64,000 nucleotides of DNA, taken from the NCBI RefSeq assembly GCF_949628265.1, contig NC_088787.1, positions 7,120,501 to 7,184,500 of the forward strand. Direction: 5' to 3'. The translations under genes and the position numbers were made by a program. The notes under the pieces were generated by a model, which was given only the letters and a program-made list of their open reading frames with translations, was not told where the DNA came from and did not search any database. Numbering within the stretch: the stretch's first letter is position 1; every line of letters begins with the position of its first letter. The stretch is from Cloeon dipterum (Eukaryota > Arthropoda > Insecta > Ephemeroptera > Baetidae). Below, in pieces: positions 59,781 through 64,000 of the stretch.

Positions 59781-62560
59781 TGTAGGAGGAAAATAGTATT
59801 TTTATTAAATAGAGAATAACAGACCTAGCACCTAAATGAAGTATTATTAATTTGAATCGTATTGATAAGAGGATGATTGATGGGTATCTATATACAATTT
59901 GGACTTAATTTTTTGCTGGCTTACAAAAGAATAATTCGATCAAAGAGTCACATTTTAACTATTTTTGTTAAATATGATTTAATAATTAAATTAAATATTA
60001 TTTATTTGAAATAAAAAATTTATTTTATAAAAATTTTTAATTAAGTAAACAAAAGAAATAATTTTAAGCATGAAACTTTTTATTTAATAGTAAATAAAAT
60101 AATTAATAACATAAAGTAAACAAAAATTCTCACCCCAAAAAACAGTTAAATCGCATGGATGCTCGATGCTAAATTTTAATGACATTTGAAAGACGTGCAA
60201 GATAGATTATAAGCAATGATATTAATATTTTCTGCAAGCAAATAATTATAAATTAAAATCCAAATAATAATTTAAATATCAAACGCAAGCTTGGGTAGCA
60301 GTAGCGATCATCTCGCTGAAACTCAAGATCAAAATAGCAGCAAATCTTTAATTGGAGGAAATCCTGAGGAAATAATATTGTTTTGGTCAGTTCCTTATTT
60401 TTGTTGCGCTCTAAGAAAATTTGAAACATTTGTTAAGGACAAATAACCGATTAAAAATACTAAAACAAAGCCTCATGCACATATCCTGGATATCGGTCAT
60501 TTTCCAGGAAAGCTGTTCATTCCCGCCATTAACGCAATCATAAAAATAGTGCGCAATAAACTCTAGAAACCCTGGGCTCTGCTCAGCTTTGTCCTGAAGG
60601 AATGGTTGAGAATTAGTGCGAACAGGTCTTAAAGTGATTTACGACTGGCAAGAATGTCGGTCATTACGGCGGCACTGATGCCCGCGTGGAAAACACATAA
60701 TCGCGAAATTGTGTTGGTGGTGATAAAAGCGGCCGCCGGCACTTTCATTACACACAAGCGCGCGCGCACGTTCATTGTGCGCCGCGCCGAAAAACAATAA
60801 CCATTTTTTGCGTCGCGCGCGATATATTCCATTATTTGCGTTTCGCAACGCTTTTGCAGGCTGCTCACCTCTCTTCCAGCACGCTTTATTTGTTTGTTTT
60901 GCACTGAAGCTCCTTATCCTATCACGCATCGAGATGAAAAATCTCCTTTTTTTTTATTTCTGTGCAGATAGCATCAACAATTTATTTACCTTTTCCGACG
61001 GTATTTATTAAATTTCTGCCCCTCTTCTGTTTGAGTTTCGCAATGGTTTATTTATTTTTGTTCTTGCTGCACGGAAAAGGTTCTCTTCAAAATATTTAAA
61101 CAATTATTTGGTACTAGCGATTCGATCGTGCTCCCGTGACGATTTGAAGCTCTGGAAAAATAGTCAGTTGTGCAGATAGGGAAAATCGTTTAATACACAT
61201 GAAGATTTAGGTCCTTGGGAGCATGTCCAGTTTAAAAATACAGAGGTAGCTCTGTAAATTTTCGAGAAAATCAGCCTCAAAGTTAGCATGGTTTTAAATG
61301 GGGAATTCTCAAAGGAATTTTGCAGTTAATCCGGCATCAAGAAAAAAGCGAATTTCTGCGAAATTTTTATAACAACGCTCTTTTCATGGCAGAAAATGAG
61401 TTAAATTTTAGAATTTGCAACATGGGTTGATGGTTTTGGGAGGCTAGAAGCCAAATATGGATTTTTGGGGTCCATTTCTGCTGTCAGTGTTACGCTTTTC
61501 CCGCACAAAAATGAAAAAAATAAACGCACATAGGATGGGGTGTGTAATAGGGGTTGAATGGGATGGCACCCTTCAATCCCGAAAGGAATGTCAGGGCAAG
61601 TTGAGCGGCGTGCTGTTTATTTTATAATCGTGACGAGATTTTTAGTGTAGAGTTCGAGATTTGGTGTTTTTTGCATCCGTCTCGAATAAAAACTTTGTGT
61701 CACCCGAATCTCGGGTTGTAGGGGTCCGATTTACAAAAAAATATGTACCATTTGACTCGTCTTGAAGTGAACTAAGTAACTCAATTGGTTTGAAGAAGAA
61801 AATTACTCGTCAACGTCGTGCTAAGGTGTTGAAACAGACGAAAAATGCTAAATTTCACGTTATTGAGGGGGTTAAAAAGGGGGTTGGGGGTTGGTGGGTC
61901 TTTTACCCCTTTAGTGCACTTGAGGACGTCAAGAGGAGTCTAACGGTATGCGGTTTTTGAAAATCGGATGATTAGAAGTCGAGATTTGGTCGATCATCGT
62001 TTTTTAATAACCTCAAAAAACAATGGTTTTCAGAGTTTTAATTTTTTTTTAAAAATATGAGGCAAAAAGCGATTCCAAATTTTAACGTTTTTTAACTAAT
62101 TTTTTGTGCTCTACAAAATGGCTATGAAAAAAATTAGAAATTTCGATTTATTCATTTTCAAATTTGAGTTTAAAATCCAAAAACCAATTTTTATGACCTT
62201 GACCTTTGACCTGCCACTTTGAGATCAACATAAAAGTTGTTTGGCTTGTTGGGACGAGTTAAATGGTTTTTTAATTTCTGTTCTAGGACCACTCTGAGCA
62301 AAGTTATAAGGTACCCAAAATTCCCAAAACGCCCGAAAAACCTGCATAAATTGTTAAGTCGGATTTTTCTCAACTGTTTTGTCGGCCAATCAGTTTACGC
62401 AAAAAACTTAAACAACAACTTGCTGTTTTGAGAGATTCTGGCTGAAGTATATGAAAAAATTATCGGTTATTAGTGTTAACTTTTCATGCAAAATCCATAT
62501 TTAAAATATACAATCCCTATCATTCCAATTTAAATTAATTTGGTCTCGTTTAACCTTTTG
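59781..62560. other. Noncoding DNA
   Basis: AT-rich to about 60600. A GC-richer stretch lies at about 60700-60860 with an ACACAAGCGCGCGCGCACG run. The part at 61100-62450 has an even composition with phrases of imperfect similarity to each other but no repeat I can define. No gene supported. Confidence 0.4.
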
Positions 62561-62699
62561 TAATCAATCATCCAAAATAGTTGCATCGTTTAGAAAATCG
62601 CATTTCAAAAGCTAACAGCCAACAAGTCAGTCGTTGGGCCTGCGTCTTACTTATAGCTCTGGAAATACCCTGCTTGTGTTGAATGAATGGTTGACAAAA

Positions 62700-63022
62700 T
62701 AAAATAGAGTGAAATCGGCGTGCGAAATGGCGCGCGCGGGCGTCCGGACAAACGAACGAACGGACGCTTTCCATTTCGCGGCGGCCGGGTGTATTTTGGC
62801 TCCAGCGCAGCACCTTCGGATGTGCTGGCCGCCGGCGCAATTTGGCTGCTGGGCGAGCGAGCTCGGCCGCTGGAATTAGCCCCCGGCGGCGCTGAATAAT
62901 GATATTTTTAAAAATGGGTCCGGCTGCACCTTGGCACCCGGCACTTTCAGTTGGCGTTTGTCGCTCTCGCCTGCCGCTCGTGTCCCTGCCGCGCTCGCCG
63001 CCGCCGCCGCATTTTCACTCAG
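62700..63022 (+). promoter_or_regulatory. GC-rich leader region before the sarcolamban-like exon
   Basis: GC-rich sequence ending in a good acceptor, GCATTTTCACTCAG (AG at 63021-63022), 25 bases before the ATG. It may hold an alternative promoter or simply the end of a long intron. Confidence 0.4.
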
Positions 63023-63047
63023 GTCGCCCGCCCGCCCGCCCGCCAGC

Positions 63048-63137
63048 ATGAACGAGACGTTCAACATCTTCACCACCTACTTCATCCTCATGTTCCTGCT
63101 CTTCCTCCTCTGGCTCCTCTACTCGGGCATTTTCTAG
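63048..63137 (+). CDS. Scl: Sarcolamban-like SERCA-regulating micropeptide, 29 residues
   Basis: MNETFNIFTTYFILMFLLFL followed by LWLLYSGIF. This matches the pattern and length of Drosophila sarcolamban peptides (SclA 28, SclB 29 residues): M-[NS]-E, a short polar N-terminus, the LFTT/IFTT word, then one C-terminal membrane helix rich in F and L. In flies these bind the sarcoplasmic reticulum calcium pump SERCA and damp its activity in muscle. The in-frame ATG at 62931 would add a 39-residue proline/alanine-rich leader unlike any homologue, so 63048 is chosen. A donor (TATG|GTGAGC, GT at 63156-63157) just after the stop implies a further 3' noncoding exon. Confidence 0.85.
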   Translation: MNETFNIFTTYFILMFLLFLLWLLYSGIF

Positions 63138-63458
63138 ACCCGCCGCCCGCGTATGGTGAGCTTTTGTTTGCTTTGTGGTTTGCCGCCGCCACTCTCTCTC
63201 TCGCAGTAACGCCCGCCTGCTTTTGGTTTCGGGACGAGATTTCCGCTTCGGTTTTATGGATGAACATTCCATTGCAATCGAATGGACTGTAAATCTTTTC
63301 GTGGATAGGGTAATTTTCTAATAAAAACCTTGGAGTGTGTTTTTTTAATAAGAAAACTTAATTGTTAGGGTCGAGAATTTAAAATTTAAAACGGTATATT
63401 TAATAAGGATATTTTATTATCAATTGATTTAGTAGCCGATCTAGATTGTTTTAGACCT
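63138..63458 (+). other. Sequence after the sarcolamban-like exon
   Basis: An 18-base exon remainder, then presumed intron from 63156. AT-rich after about 63290; nothing else seen. Confidence 0.4.
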
Positions 63459-63900
63459 TTAAAGAGGAATGATACTGGAAAAGCCTGGAAAATGCTTGTT
63501 GCCAATGAATGAACTCATCTCTTAGGATTCAGTTGAAGCCTTAATTGACCTAAGAAGCACTGTAATTTTTTGAGAAAATTGGCTGGAAAGTTAGCGTGCT
63601 TTTCACATGGCAATGGCTGTCTCCTTACTTGAAATCCGATTTAATTTCAAAACCAAGAGTTTGCCCAATAAGTGGCTTACACCGTTGAACAGATCTCGAC
63701 GAGAGGAATCGGAAAATGCCAAGAAAATATGTTCAAGCACTGTAAATTTTGGAGAAAATTGGCAAAATTTGAATTTTTACTATAGGAAGGTCCTTTTTTA
63801 TTATTGCAAATTGTTGAAGGAATTGTTTATCGGTCAATTGTTTAAGGTATCCAACAATTTAAATAATTTTCAATTGTTGCCCAGTATTATTCCACTTTAA
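63459..63900 (+). repeat. Dispersed ~440-bp repeat bounded by TTAA, plus orientation
   Basis: Ends TTAAAGAGGAATGATACTGG and the mirror-like CCCAGTATTATTCCACTTTA + A, so TTAA lies at both edges (63459-63462, 63897-63900). Whole second copy in reverse at 10115-10557; pieces at 51470, 53845 and 58560. It could be a piggyBac-like MITE; TIR length is short and the call is tentative. Confidence 0.65.
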
Positions 63901-64000
63901 GAGAATCTTCTTCGCTGTTGCTAGCAATATGTTCTTTCTAAAAATGCGAGATTTAGTAAAATTCAGGTGTTTTCACTCAAGAAAATTAATCAAAATCAGT

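Noticed and set aside
62931-63137. A 68-residue version of the sarcolamban-like protein from an upstream in-frame ATG
   Set aside because: The extra leader is GC-repeat driven and crosses the likely splice acceptor at 63021-63022; known sarcolambans have 28-29 residues.

Overview
This is nuclear DNA of an arthropod, almost certainly an insect. The signs are an AT-rich background, GT-AG introns, many short inverted-repeat transposons, insect-type 5S rRNA genes, a glycogen branching enzyme gene with 13 coding exons, and a sarcolamban-like micropeptide. I cannot place the species. No bacterial, organellar or viral gene was recognised, and I saw no tRNA gene or CRISPR array. All protein calls rest on reading translations by eye; no database was searched. 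LAYOUT. (1) 128-3647, minus strand: a complete four-exon gene for a secreted protein with four small Cys/Trp modules followed by a DNA/RNA non-specific endonuclease-like domain. (2) About 3665-37700: a tandem array of eight plus-strand genes, called A to H here, that encode one unrecognised secreted family of 230-331 residues. Each has a signal peptide and three degenerate ~50-residue helical repeats. Four copies (A, B, D, E) end in a hydrophobic GPI-anchor-like tail, two (C, H) have lost it, and two (F, G) have a transmembrane segment plus a tail read from an inserted DNA element. Each coding exon starts 14-15 bases after a conserved splice acceptor, so an upstream 5' noncoding exon is likely. 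Two clusters of three 5S rRNA genes lie inside the array, with 5S relics beside other units, so 5S genes and family genes spread together. F and G lie in an almost head-to-tail duplication (about 23228-28857 and 28858-35238). (3) 39830-45072, plus strand: 1,4-alpha-glucan branching enzyme, 692 residues, all splice phases consistent. (4) 45073-64000: mostly noncoding DNA with dispersed repeats and a 5'-truncated LINE, plus two one-exon micropeptides. The first is 34 residues (48990-49094) and the second a 29-residue sarcolamban-like peptide (63048-63137). A splice donor just after the first stop and an acceptor just before the second start would join them across a ~14 kb intron. Together they resemble the two-peptide sarcolamban RNA of flies. 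HOW IT FITS TOGETHER. The branching enzyme and the micropeptides look like conserved housekeeping or muscle genes. The array is a young, repeatedly rearranged multigene locus whose members differ most at the membrane-attachment end.
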